Shown: positions 16,502 to 25,494, counted from the stretch's first letter. The stretch: 64,000 nt of DNA from Dokdonella_A sp014338185 (GCA_030263295.1 SZOS01000005.1:34487-98486); one strand, 5' to 3'. Made by a program: numbers and translations. The notes: generated from the sequence alone by a model not told the origin.

Positions 16502-19387
16502 TCAGAACCAGCGGCGCCGCTCGCCGCCGCGCTCGACATTGTCGACGCAGCGCGAACAGATCTGCGGGTGCGCGGCCTCGGCCCCCACGTCGTCGCGGTA
16601 ATGCCAGCAGCGGATGCACTTGGCGGCCTCGCTGGCGCGCGCGGCCAGCGTGACCCCGCCGTCCGCGAGCGTGACCACCATCGCATCCTGCGCCGGCGTC
16701 GTGGCCTCGGCCCAGTCCAGGCGCGAGGTGATGAAGAAGAAGCGCAGTTCTTCGGCCACCTCGGCATAGCGCGCGCGGATCGCCGCATCGGCATGCAGCG
16801 TGACCTCGGCCTGCAGCGAGGCACCGATCACCCCGCTCGCCCGCATGCCCTCGAGCAGGCGCGCCGCGCCGCTGCGGATCGCCAGCAGGTCGGCCCACCA
16901 CTGGCGCCGTTCGGGCGTGCCCTGGGTCGCGGCGAGGCCGTCGTACCACTGCTCGAACAGCACCGATTCGTCGCGCCGGCCCGGGATCAGCGGCCAGATC
17001 TCCTCGGCCGTGAACGACAGGATCGGCGCAATCCAGCGCACCAGCGCCTCGACGATGCGGTACATCGCGCTCTGCGCGCTGCGCCGGCCATGGCTGTCGG
17101 TGGGCATCGTGTAGAGCCGGTCCTTGGTCATGTCCAGGTACAGCGCGCCCAGTTCGTTGGTGCAGAAGTTCTGCACGCGCGCGACCACTTCGGGGAAGTC
17201 ATGCTGCGCGTAGGCCGCGATCACCGCGACCTGCACGTCATGGGCCTGCTGCACCGCCCACTGGTCCAGCAACAGGCAATCGGCCACCGGCAGCAGGTGG
17301 CGCGCCGGATCGAAGCCATCGAGGTTGCCGAGCAGGAAGCGCGCGGTGTTGCGGATGCGCCGGTAGGAGTCGGCCACGCGCTTGAGGATCTCGTCGGACA
17401 CCGCGATCTCGTTGCGGTAGTCGGTGGAGGCCACCCACAGGCGCAGCACGTCGGCGCCGAGGGTGTCGACCACCTTCTGCGGCGCCACCACGTTGCCGAG
17501 CGACTTGGACATCTTGCGGCCCTGCGCGTCGACGGTGAAGCCGTGGGTGAGCACCACGTCGTAGGGCGCGCGCCCGTACAGCGCGCTGGCAGTGAGCAGC
17601 GAGGACTGGAACCAGCCGCGGTGCTGGTCCGAGCCTTCCAGGTACATGACCTTGTCGCCGGGCTTGCGCGCGAGCTGCGCACGCTGGTCGAGCACGCAGT
17701 GGTGGGTCACGCCCGAATCGAACCACACGTCGAGGATGTCGGTGACCTTTTCGTAGCGATCGGCCTCGGCACCGAGCAGTTCGGCCGGGTCGAGCGCGTA
17801 CCAGGCATCCACCCCCGCCTGCTCTACCCGCTGCGCCACCTGCTCCATGAGCTCGACGCTGCGCGGATGCGGCTGCTGGCTTGTCTTGTCGACGAACAGC
17901 GCGATCGGCACGCCCCAGGTGCGCTGGCGCGAAATGCACCAGTCCGGGCGCCCCTCGACCATGCCCGCGATGCGCTCCTCGCCCCAGGCCGGGTACCAGT
18001 CCACGTCGTCGCGGATCGTGGCCAGCGCCGCCTTGCGCAGGCCGGCCGCTTCCATGCCGATGAACCACTGTGGCGTGGTACGGAATGCCACCGGCGTCTT
18101 GTGCCGCCAGCAGTGCGGATAGCTGTGCGTGATGGTGGCCTGCGCCAGCAGCACGCCACGCTCGCGCAGCAGGTCGACCACCGCATCATTGGCCTTCCAG
18201 ATGAACTGGCCCGCGAACAGCGGCGTGCCGGGCAGGTACACGCCATTGCCGCCCACCGGGTTGAGCTCGCCCGCGGGCGTCGCCTCGACGATGCCGTAGT
18301 GCTGGCCGACCGCGAAGTCCTCCGCGCCGTGGCCGGGCGCGGTATGCACGGCGCCGGTGCCATCGGTCGCCGACACATGGTCGCCCAGGATCAACGGCAC
18401 CGTGCGCGGGTAGAACGGATGCTGCAGCACACCCGTGGCCTCGGCCGCGGTCGCCGCGGCCAGTGCCGCGCCCTTGGCCTGCCCGAGCACCTGCGGCCGC
18501 TCCACGCCGTAGCGTGCCAGCGCCGATGCGGCCAGCGCCTGCGCGAGCACCAGCAGCACGCGGCGCCCCGCGCGCGGCGGGCCCTCGACCAGCACGTAGT
18601 CGAGGTCGGGGCCGAGCGCCACGGCGAAACTCGCCGGCAGCGTCCACGGCGTGGTGGTCCAGATCGGCACCGCCACGATGTCGTCGGCGGCGAGGTCCAC
18701 GCCGAAGCGGGCCGCGAGCGCCCGCGCATCGAGTGCGTCGTAGGCCACGTCGATCGCGCTCGATGACTTGTCCTGGTATTCGATCTCGGCCTCGGCCAGC
18801 GCCGAGCCGCAGTCGAAGCACCAATGCACCGGCTTGAACCCACGCAGCACGTGCCCATTGGCGTGGATCCGCGCGAGCGCACGGATCATGTCCGCCTCGT
18901 AGCGGAAGTCCATGGTGCGATACGGGTTGTCCCAGTCGCCGAGCACGCCCAGGCGCTTGAAGTCGGCACGCTGCAGGTCGATCTGTTCGCTGGCGTAGGT
19001 GCGGCACAGCCGGCGGAACTCGGCCGCGTCGACCTTGTGGCCGACCTTGCCGACCTTCTTCTCGATCGCGATCTCGATCGGCAGGCCGTGGCAGTCCCAC
19101 CCCGGCACGTAGGGCGAGCGGTAGCCGGCCAGCAGCGCCGATTTGACCACGATGTCCTTGAGCACCTTGTTGACCGCATGGCCGATGTGGATCACGCCAT
19201 TGGCGTAGGGTGGCCCGTCATGCAGGATGAAGGCGTGCTCGCGCGTGGCGCAACGCTGCTGGATCCGCGCGTAACGCTGCGACTTCTCCCACGCCTCGAG
19301 CATGTCCGGTTCGCGCCTGGCCAAGTCGGCCTTCATCGCGAACGAGGTGTTGGGCAGGTTGATGGTGTTCTTGTAGTCCTGGCTCAT
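16502..19387 (-). CDS. ileS: Isoleucyl-tRNA synthetase
   Basis: This class I synthetase charges tRNA-Ile. It has 961 residues, slightly longer than E. coli IleS. The HIGH signature is at 67-70 (GVIHIGHAV) and KMSKS at 625-629. The C-terminal zinc site is visible as CIRCWHY and CSRCV. The start MSQDYKNTINLP matches the family; a second in-frame ATG five codons upstream is less likely. It sits in the conserved run ribF-ileS-lspA-ispH. Confidence 0.98.
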   Translation of the reverse strand: MSQDYKNTINLPNTSFAMKADLARREPDMLEAWEKSQRYARIQQRCATREHAFILHDGPPYANGVIHIGHAVNKVLKDIVVKSALLAGYRSPYVPGWDCHGLPIEIAIEKKVGKVGHKVDAAEFRRLCRTYASEQIDLQRADFKRLGVLGDWDNPYRTMDFRYEADMIRALARIHANGHVLRGFKPVHWCFDCGSALAEAEIEYQDKSSSAIDVAYDALDARALAARFGVDLAADDIVAVPIWTTTPWTLPASFAVALGPDLDYVLVEGPPRAGRRVLLVLAQALAASALARYGVERPQVLGQAKGAALAAATAAEATGVLQHPFYPRTVPLILGDHVSATDGTGAVHTAPGHGAEDFAVGQHYGIVEATPAGELNPVGGNGVYLPGTPLFAGQFIWKANDAVVDLLRERGVLLAQATITHSYPHCWRHKTPVAFRTTPQWFIGMEAAGLRKAALATIRDDVDWYPAWGEERIAGMVEGRPDWCISRQRTWGVPIALFVDKTSQQPHPRSVELMEQVAQRVEQAGVDAWYALDPAELLGAEADRYEKVTDILDVWFDSGVTHHCVLDQRAQLARKPGDKVMYLEGSDQHRGWFQSSLLTASALYGRAPYDVVLTHGFTVDAQGRKMSKSLGNVVAPQKVVDTLGADVLRLWVASTDYRNEIAVSDEILKRVADSYRRIRNTARFLLGNLDGFDPARHLLPVADCLLLDQWAVQQAHDVQVAVIAAYAQHDFPEVVARVQNFCTNELGALYLDMTKDRLYTMPTDSHGRRSAQSAMYRIVEALVRWIAPILSFTAEEIWPLIPGRRDESVLFEQWYDGLAATQGTPERRQWWADLLAIRSGAARLLEGMRASGVIGASLQAEVTLHADAAIRARYAEVAEELRFFFITSRLDWAEATTPAQDAMVVTLADGGVTLAARASEAAKCIRCWHYRDDVGAEAAHPQICSRCVDNVERGGERRRWF

Positions 19388-19454
19388 GCAAGGCTCGGGC
19401 ATCGGCAATGGGGGCAAGACACGGCAATCGGTGGCACGGGCATCGGCGCGGACC

Positions 19455-20396
19455 TCAGGCGCAACGCCGCGCGGCAAGCAGTTCGCGCGCCTGCGCGGCG
19501 TCGCGTTCGATCTGGCGCACCATCGCGGGCAGGTCGTCGAACTTGCGCTCGTCGCGCAGCCTGGCCACGAACTCGACCTCGATGCGGCGTCCGTACAGGT
19601 CGCCGTCGAAGTCGAACAGGTGCGCCTCCAGCAACGGCTCGGTACCTGCCACGGTCGGACGGATGCCAAGGCTCGCCACGCCCGGCAGCGCAGTCGCGGC
19701 CACGCCGTGCACACGCACCGCGAAGATGCCGCCCAGTGGCGCCGTGCGCCGGCCAAGACGGATGTTGGCGGTCGGATAGCCGAGCTTGCGGCCCAGCTGC
19801 AGGCCACGCACCACGTGGCCGCCGATCGAAAAGCGCCGGCCGAGGCCGCGCGCGGCCGCATCGAACTCGCCCAGCGCGAGCAAGGCGCGCAACGCGCTGC
19901 TGCTCACGCGCTCGTCGCCCTCGCGCACGTCGGCCAGCACCTGCAGCGTGAAGCCGTGGGCGGTCGCCAGCTGCTCCAGCAGCGCCACGTTGCCGCGCCG
20001 TGCGTGGCCGAAGTGGAAATCGGCCCCCACCCACAGCTCGCGCATGCCCGCGCGGGCGAGCAGCAACTGCTCGACGAACGCGGTGGCGCTCATCGCGGTG
20101 AGGTGCGCGTTGAAGCGCAGCGCGAGCACGCGCCCGATGCCGCTGTCCAGCAGCAGTGCGAGCTTGTCGCGCGCACTGGTCAGGCGCGGCACCGCGTGGC
20201 CCTGCGCAAAGTACTCGCGCGGTACCGGCTCGAAGGTCACGGCCAGCGACTGCAGGCCGAGTTCGCGCGCACGCGCGCAGGTGCGCGCAAGCAGCGCGCG
20301 ATGGCCCAGATGCACGCCATCGAACGCACCCACGCACACGACACTGCCGCCCGGCGCCAGACTCGGCCCGGCGGCGTCACGAAACAGCCGGTTCAT
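19455..20396 (-). CDS. ribF: Bifunctional riboflavin kinase/FAD synthetase
   Basis: This enzyme converts riboflavin to FMN and FMN to FAD. The 313-residue protein has the nucleotidyltransferase site GAFDGVHLGHRALL near the N terminus (about 22-35) and the flavokinase motif YPTANI with GIFAVRVHG in the C-terminal half. The product supplies flavin to complex I among others. It lies between murJ (73 bases upstream) and ileS (67 bases downstream). Confidence 0.96.
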   Translation of the reverse strand: MNRLFRDAAGPSLAPGGSVVCVGAFDGVHLGHRALLARTCARARELGLQSLAVTFEPVPREYFAQGHAVPRLTSARDKLALLLDSGIGRVLALRFNAHLTAMSATAFVEQLLLARAGMRELWVGADFHFGHARRGNVALLEQLATAHGFTLQVLADVREGDERVSSSALRALLALGEFDAAARGLGRRFSIGGHVVRGLQLGRKLGYPTANIRLGRRTAPLGGIFAVRVHGVAATALPGVASLGIRPTVAGTEPLLEAHLFDFDGDLYGRRIEVEFVARLRDERKFDDLPAMVRQIERDAAQARELLAARRCA

Positions 20397-20469
20397 CGCG
20401 CGAGTATAGCCGCTGCGCCGCAGCAATCGCGGCGGCCGGGTGCGCGCACGGCGCGCCGCGGCGGCCGGC

Positions 20470-22077
20470 TCAGCTGGCACGCAGGTCGCGCAGGCGCAGG
20501 CCCGCCGCCAGCAGCACGAGCACGAAGGTGCCGGCCGCGGCCGCGATCACCGCGCCCAGCCGCCACACGCGCGCGAGCGCACCCCACTCGCCCCAGACCG
20601 GCCAGTACCACCGTGCCAACAGCAGCACCAGCACCATCGCCACGCATGCGAGCGCGAGCCGCAGCAGATGGCGCCCCCAGCCGGGCTGGCGCTGGTAGAC
20701 GCCCTCGCGCCGCAACGCGCGCCACAGCAGTGCCAGGTTGAGGTAGCTGGCCAGCGCACTGGCCAGCGCCAGCCCCATGTGCAGGCTGGGCACGCGCGCG
20801 ATGCCGGCCAGCCAACCCTCGGCGAGATCGGCCGGTTCGTGCCACAGCCAGAACAGCAGCGCCACGAACAACAGGTTGAGCAGCATGTTGGCGCACATCG
20901 CGGCCACGCCCGCGCGCACCGGCGTGGCGGTGTCCTGGCGCGCGTAGAACGCCGGCGCGAGCACCTTGACCAGCACGAACGCGGGCAGGCCCAGCGCGAG
21001 TGCCGACAGTGACAGCGCGGCCATGTCGACGTCGTGCGCGGTGAAGCGGCCGTATTGCAACAGCGTCGCCAGGATCGGCCCGGCCAGCAGCACCAGCGCG
21101 AGCATGGCCGGCACCGCGATCAGCAATGCGGTGCGCAGGCCCCAGTCCAGAGCCCTCGCGAATGCCGCGCGGTCGGTACCGACGTGGTGGCGCGACAGCG
21201 ACGGCAGGATCACCGTGCCCAGCGCGACGCCGAACACCCCGAGCGGAAACTCGAGCAGGCGATCGGTCTGCGCCAGCCAGGTCTGCGACCCGGCCACCAG
21301 GAACGAGGCGATGAGCGTGTCGAGCAGCAGGTTGACCTGCGCCACCGACGAGCCGAACAGTGTCGGCAGCATGAGCCTGAGCACGCGCCGCACGCCCTCG
21401 TGGCGCCAACCCCAGCGCGGCCAGACGAGCAGCCCCAGGCGCGCCAGCGCGGGCAGCTGCAGCAGCAGTTGCAGCACGCCCGCGGCGAGGATCGCCCAGC
21501 CCAGCGCCATGATCGGCACGTCGAAGAACTGCCGCCCCCAAAGCGCCGCCGCGATCATGCACAGATTGAGGATCACCGGCGTGAGCGCGGGCAGCATGAA
21601 CTGGTGGAAGCTGTTGAGCACGCCACCGGCGAGCGCGGTCAGCGACACGAACAGCAGGAACGGGAAGGTCACGCGCAGCAGGTCGCTGGTGAGGCCGTAC
21701 TTGTAGGGGTCATCGATCGAGCCGGGCGCGAAGGCCGCGGCCAGCCACGGCGCGCCGAGCACGCCTGCGGCGGTGACCAGCAGCAGGATGGCGCCGAGGG
21801 TGCCGCTCACGCGTGCCACCAGTTCCCTGAGTTCGGCCGGCGGGCGCGTCTCCTTGGTCTGGGTGAGCACCGGCACGAACGCGACCGAGAACGAACCCTC
21901 GGCGAACAGCCGGCGCAGGAAATTGGGGATGCGGAACGCGACCCAGAACGCATCGGTCATCGCGTTGGCACCGAACGCCCATGCAATGGCCTGCTCGCGC
22001 ACGAGCCCGAGCACGCGCGACACCAGCGTGCCGCCACTGAAACTCAGCATCGAACGCAGCAGGCTGGGACGTGGCAT
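20470..22077 (-). CDS. murJ: Lipid II flippase MurJ (MviN)
   Basis: This 535-residue inner-membrane protein of the MOP superfamily flips lipid II for peptidoglycan synthesis. About 14 hydrophobic helices are evident. The N-terminal SFSGGTLVSRVLGLVREQAIAWAFG block and the segments FRIPNFLRRLFAEGSFS and PLGVFGVALGTVILPSLS are conserved in MurJ. It is divergent from rpsT with 142 bases between the start codons, the usual arrangement in gammaproteobacteria. Confidence 0.97.
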   Translation of the reverse strand: MPRPSLLRSMLSFSGGTLVSRVLGLVREQAIAWAFGANAMTDAFWVAFRIPNFLRRLFAEGSFSVAFVPVLTQTKETRPPAELRELVARVSGTLGAILLLVTAAGVLGAPWLAAAFAPGSIDDPYKYGLTSDLLRVTFPFLLFVSLTALAGGVLNSFHQFMLPALTPVILNLCMIAAALWGRQFFDVPIMALGWAILAAGVLQLLLQLPALARLGLLVWPRWGWRHEGVRRVLRLMLPTLFGSSVAQVNLLLDTLIASFLVAGSQTWLAQTDRLLEFPLGVFGVALGTVILPSLSRHHVGTDRAAFARALDWGLRTALLIAVPAMLALVLLAGPILATLLQYGRFTAHDVDMAALSLSALALGLPAFVLVKVLAPAFYARQDTATPVRAGVAAMCANMLLNLLFVALLFWLWHEPADLAEGWLAGIARVPSLHMGLALASALASYLNLALLWRALRREGVYQRQPGWGRHLLRLALACVAMVLVLLLARWYWPVWGEWGALARVWRLGAVIAAAAGTFVLVLLAAGLRLRDLRAS

Positions 22078-22147
22078 GGCTCGGGACGGGCGGCCGCGGG
22101 ACGGGATCGAGGGGGCGCAAGCATACATGCGTGCCGCGGCCGCCGAC

Positions 22148-22176
22148 TTGACGCATGCGGTCAAACTCCGGACAAT
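22148..22176 (+). promoter_or_regulatory. Predicted sigma-70 promoter of rpsT
   Basis: TTGACG (22148-22153), a 17-base spacer and GACAAT (22171-22176) form a strong match. The start would be near 22183, giving a leader of about 37 bases. Confidence 0.75.
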
Positions 22177-22219
22177 TCGCGGTCTTTTTCCCAGCAACCC
22201 CAGTCTCCGGAGTCATCCC

Positions 22220-22483
22220 TTGGCCAACATCAAGTCCGCGAAGAAGCGTGCGCGCCAGTCCGAGCAGCACCGCCAGCGCAACGCGAGCGCGCGTTCGATG
22301 GTCCGCACCACGATCAAGAACGTCGTCAAGGCGATCGATGCGAAGGACAAGGCCCGTGCCGAGGCCGCCTACAAGATCGCCGAGCCGGTGATGGACCGCT
22401 ATGCCGCACGCGGCCTCATCCACAAGAACAAGGTGGCGCGCCACAAGAGCCGCCTGACCGCGCACATCGCCGCGCTCGCCTGA
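22220..22483 (+). CDS. rpsT: 30S ribosomal protein S20
   Basis: This 87-residue, strongly basic helical protein binds 16S rRNA early in 30S assembly. It begins (M)ANIKSAKKRARQSEQHRQRN, the family signature. The start is TTG, not ATG, seven bases after GGAG; E. coli rpsT also uses UUG, where the weak start is part of autoregulation, so the same control is plausible here. It is a single-gene unit followed by a terminator at 22558-22579. Confidence 0.97.
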   Translation: MANIKSAKKRARQSEQHRQRNASARSMVRTTIKNVVKAIDAKDKARAEAAYKIAEPVMDRYAARGLIHKNKVARHKSRLTAHIAALA

Positions 22484-22557
22484 GCCGCGGCGCGCGCGCG
22501 GCGGCGTGCGGGCCCGGTGCCAGCACCGGCCGGCCGCTCGCACCTGCATCATTCCGC

Positions 22558-22579
22558 AAAGCCGGCGTCAGCCGGCTTT
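22558..22579 (+). terminator. Intrinsic terminator after rpsT
   Basis: AAAGCCGGC, a four-base loop and GCCGGCTTT form a perfect 9-bp hairpin 75 bases after the rpsT stop, followed by a partly T-rich stretch. It is symmetric and could also stop minus-strand transcripts from the island. The rest of 22484-22739 shows no gene. Confidence 0.75.
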
Positions 22580-22739
22580 GTCGTTCCTGCCCGGGCCGGC
22601 GCATTGCGGCGGTCGCCAGCGGCGCTGATGCCGAGCACGCGCCAGGCACGAATCGATCGCCGCGCAGCGGGATCTCATCGTTGAGTGGCACGTCGCAAGT
22701 GCTGCCGGCGGGTCAGTCTCCCGCCCGCAACCCCAGCTC

Positions 22740-22988
22740 TCACTCGAAGCCGTCGCTGAAGATCGGGTCCCCGCCGAAGCCTGCGACCGGCATGGGCGTG
22801 GTGTGGTGTCCGACCATGCCGTTGCCAAGTTGCCCTGCGACGTTGCAACCCCAGCGAGGACGCGTACCGTTCGCGAACATCGCGCAAGTATGCGAGCCAC
22901 CCGCGGCTGATGCGGCCATGCTGCTCAGCCCTGGCACCGCTACCGACGTCCGACGGATTGATGGAGACACCGGGGTCAAGGACAAATC
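22740..22988 (-). pseudogene. Remnant of a secreted RCC1-repeat protein (C-terminal end only)
   Basis: An open frame ending at 22740 encodes about one and a half RCC1-like repeats: a VAVPGLSS segment, AAGGSHTCAMFANGT, WGCNVAGQLGNG and a TTPMPVAGF end. It closes with GGDPIFSDGFE and a stop. Bacterial RCC1 proteins normally have several such repeats and a signal peptide; neither is present. Upstream sequence to 23088 (around GNAGVPSCACLAD) looks like further frame-broken repeat. I read it as the 3' end of a decayed gene in the same orientation as the neighbouring LRR gene, sharing its C-terminal motif. Function is unknown. Confidence 0.6.
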
Positions 22989-23088
22989 CGGGTCAGCGAG
23001 GCACGCGCATGACGGCACACCCGCGTTCCCGACGAAGCATGAGCCCAGGGACGCGGTGGGCCGGGTGCAGCACACGTCGCGGTCACCA

Positions 23089-23808
23089 TCACTCGAAGCC
23101 GCCATAGAAGATCTGGTCGGGATGGCAGCCGTCCGACCAGGTGTGGCCGACGGCGGCGTCCCACGCGGCATCGGTCGGCGAAGGCGTGCTGAGGCGGTTC
23201 GGGCACAGGCCCGACTCCCCGTGCAACAAGTTGTTGGGGATTGGCACCCGCGGCGGTGTACCGCTGAGCTGGTTGTGTTCCACCCGGAACCTCTCCAGAT
23301 TGCCCAGCGTCACGAGCAAGAGGCTGGGGATGGGGCCGCTGAGCTGGTTGTTGTTCAGTTGGATCTGCACCATCCCATTCGCAAAGGCGTCGGGGACGGG
23401 ACCGCTGAGCTGATTGTTGGACAGGTCGAGATACGCCAGATTGCCCAGACCCATTAGGCTCGGAATGGGGCCGCTGAGATGGTTGCCACGCAGGCTGACA
23501 ACCCACAGATTCCCCAGCGCCGACAGGTTGGGAACAAGGCCGCTGAGCCCGTTGTTAGGCAGGTCAATTTCCCTCACATGCTGCCCCGCGTCGTCGCAGC
23601 CGATGCCGTACCAGCCATTGTCGCAAGGGTCTCCGGTGAGCCAGTTGTCGTTGCTCACCCAGTTGGCGCCGTTGGTGCTGTTGTAGAGATTCACCAGCGT
23701 CTGGCGCTCGGCAGCCGGTACGGCGGCGCTGGCAGGCACGCAGGGACTCAGCACACCAGCAAACAGGAAGGTGGCGACAAGGCCGCGCCAACGGTTTGAC
23801 GGACTCAT
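23089..23808 (-). CDS. Secreted plant-type leucine-rich-repeat protein
   Basis: This 239-residue protein has a signal peptide (1-29, cleavage after PASAA), an N-terminal cap like that of plant-type LRR proteins (LVNLYNSTNGANW, then C62 and C71 around WYGIGC) and about five repeats of the form L-x-x-L-x-L-x-x-N-x-LSG-x-IP between 78 and 190. A C-terminal cap with two cysteines follows. The last residues are DQIFYGGFE. LRRs of this type bind proteins or glycans. The ATG has an AGGGGA ribosome site. The gene has no operon partner other than the RCC1 remnant downstream. Partner and role are unknown; attachment or host/competitor interaction is a guess. Confidence 0.85.
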   Translation of the reverse strand: MSPSNRWRGLVATFLFAGVLSPCVPASAAVPAAERQTLVNLYNSTNGANWVSNDNWLTGDPCDNGWYGIGCDDAGQHVREIDLPNNGLSGLVPNLSALGNLWVVSLRGNHLSGPIPSLMGLGNLAYLDLSNNQLSGPVPDAFANGMVQIQLNNNQLSGPIPSLLLVTLGNLERFRVEHNQLSGTPPRVPIPNNLLHGESGLCPNRLSTPSPTDAAWDAAVGHTWSDGCHPDQIFYGGFE

Positions 23809-24068
23809 GGTTTTCCCCTGTGCGGTTGTCGTATCCCCCGGATGCCTTGCCTCGCTCGATCTTCTCCCGCGCATCGTTGACGCTAATGAGGATTGCCGCA
23901 CAGTGTCAACCTCGAGCGAACGCGGTCAAGTCCTGAGGTTTCCCCACGAAACCCCTCGCTCGATCCATGCGTTGCGCACGGATTGAGCGAACGGTGCGCG
24001 CATGAAGCGGTCACACCTTGCGGATATCGAGGCCAGAGGCCGGACTCGCGCCGATCGTGCGCGGGCCT
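23809..24068. other. Intergenic region between obgE and the LRR gene
   Basis: These 260 bases hold no recognisable gene. The 12-base string CCTCGCTCGATC occurs twice in direct orientation (23850-23861 and 23954-23965). The region should contain the LRR gene promoter, but I could not fix one. Confidence 0.3.
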
Positions 24069-25109
24069 TCAGCCACGCGCCGCGTCGGCGCTGGTCGCCT
24101 TGAGTTCGTCGAACAGGCGCTGGATGTCCAGGCACAGCGGCCAGGTGCCTTCCCGCGTGATCGCCGACACCACGTACCACGGGTGTTTCCAGCGCAGCCG
24201 GCGCACGATCGCGCGCGCAACCTGGTCGCGCTGCTCGGGTGCGAGCAGGTCGGCCTTGTTCAGCACCAGCCAGCGCGGGCGGCGCAGCAGGCTCGCGTCG
24301 TAGCTCTTGAGTTCCTTCTCGATGGCGCGGATCTCGGCCACCGGATCGGTGACGCCGTCCAGCGGCGCCATGTCGACGACGTGCAGCAGCAGGCGCGTGC
24401 GCGCCACATGCTTGAGGAACTGGATGCCCAGCCCGGCGCCGTCGGCGGCGCCCTCGATCAGGCCCGGGATGTCGGCGATCACGAAACTCTGATCGGTGCC
24501 GATGCGCACCACGCCCAGGTGCGGCTGCAGCGTCGTGAACGGGTAGTCGGCCACCTTGGGCGTGGCCGCCGACACCGCGCGGATCAGCGTCGACTTGCCC
24601 GCATTGGGGAAGCCGAGCAGGCCGACGTCGGCCAGCACCTTGAGTTCGAGCTTGAGCTCGCGTTCGTCGCCGGGCGACCCGGGCGTGGCCTTGCGCGGCG
24701 CGCGGTTGACCGAACTCTTGAAATGCATGTTGCCCAGTCCGCCTTGCCCGCCCTGCGCCACCAGCAGGCGCTGGCCGTGCGCGGTGAGGTCGCCGATCTG
24801 CTCGTCGGTGGCGGTGTTGATGACCACGGTGCCCACCGGCACGCGGATCACCGCATCGGCGCCCGCCTTGCCAGCCATCTGCCGACCCATGCCGTTCTCG
24901 CCGCGCTGGGCACGGAACACGCGCTGGTGGCGGAAATCGACCAAGGTGTTGAGGCCCTCGTCGGCGAGCAGCCATACATTGCCACCGGCGCCGCCGTCAC
25001 CCCCATCGGGACCTCCGAAGGGAATGAACTTCTCGCGGCGGAAACCGACGCAACCGTTGCCGCCGTTGCCGGCGTGGACGTGGATGATCGCTTCGTCGAC
25101 GAATTTCAT
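24069..25109 (-). CDS. obgE: GTPase ObgE/CgtA
   Basis: This essential ribosome-associated GTPase acts in 50S assembly and stress control. The 346-residue protein has the glycine-rich Obg domain (1-158, with GGDGGAGGNVWL) followed by the G domain: G1 GFPNAGKSTLI, G3 DIPGLIEGA and G4 NKAD. There is no long C-terminal acidic extension. The start MKFVDEAIIHVHAGNGGNG is the family N terminus. It follows rplU-rpmA, the classic order, but an intrinsic terminator at 25171-25196 separates them. Confidence 0.97.
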   Translation of the reverse strand: MKFVDEAIIHVHAGNGGNGCVGFRREKFIPFGGPDGGDGGAGGNVWLLADEGLNTLVDFRHQRVFRAQRGENGMGRQMAGKAGADAVIRVPVGTVVINTATDEQIGDLTAHGQRLLVAQGGQGGLGNMHFKSSVNRAPRKATPGSPGDERELKLELKVLADVGLLGFPNAGKSTLIRAVSAATPKVADYPFTTLQPHLGVVRIGTDQSFVIADIPGLIEGAADGAGLGIQFLKHVARTRLLLHVVDMAPLDGVTDPVAEIRAIEKELKSYDASLLRRPRWLVLNKADLLAPEQRDQVARAIVRRLRWKHPWYVVSAITREGTWPLCLDIQRLFDELKATSADAARG

Positions 25110-25170
25110 GATGGCGGGGTGGCTGGTGGGTGGTGATGGCGCCAAACCGGATGCATGCGTCCGCGCAAAC

Positions 25171-25196
25171 AAAAAACCCCGCTCGGCGCGGGGTTT
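25171..25196 (-). terminator. Intrinsic terminator between rpmA and obgE
   Basis: CCCCGC and GCGGGG pair around a 5-base loop, extended by A/T pairs. On the minus strand the hairpin runs into six Ts. It should end most rplU-rpmA transcripts, leaving obgE to read-through or its own promoter. Confidence 0.85.
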
Positions 25197-25222
25197 CCTG
25201 CGCGTTGCGGCCAGCGCGTGGC

Positions 25223-25480
25223 TCAGCCCGGGATCACGTTCACCGTCTTGCGGGCGAGCGGGCCCTTGGCCTTGAACTCGACCTTGCCGTCGACCAGCGC
25301 GAACAGGGTGTGGTCGCGGCCCAGGCCCACGCCGCTGCCCGGATGGAAACGGGTGCCGCGCTGGCGCACGATGATGTTGCCGGCCTCGACCGTCTGGCCA
25401 CCATAGACCTTGACGCCGAGGTACTTGGGATTGGAATCGCGGCCGTTACGGGTGGAGCCGCCTGCCTTTTTGTGTGCCAT
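25223..25480 (-). CDS. rpmA: 50S ribosomal protein L27
   Basis: This 85-residue basic protein sits near the peptidyl transferase centre. It begins MAHKKAGGSTRNGRDSNPK, the conserved L27 N terminus with no cleavable Firmicutes-type leader. It lies 14 bases after rplU. Confidence 0.98.
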   Translation of the reverse strand: MAHKKAGGSTRNGRDSNPKYLGVKVYGGQTVEAGNIIVRQRGTRFHPGSGVGLGRDHTLFALVDGKVEFKAKGPLARKTVNVIPG

Positions 25481-25494
25481 GACTGCAAAGCTCC

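Noticed and set aside
22568..22900. 110-codon minus-strand frame overlapping the RCC1 remnant
   Set aside because: It is a different frame of the same DNA and crosses the rpsT terminator hairpin; no recognisable content.
23850..23965. Two copies of CCTCGCTCGATC as a possible attachment site or repeat array
   Set aside because: Only two short copies, no integrase or element between them; likely chance in GC-rich intergenic DNA.
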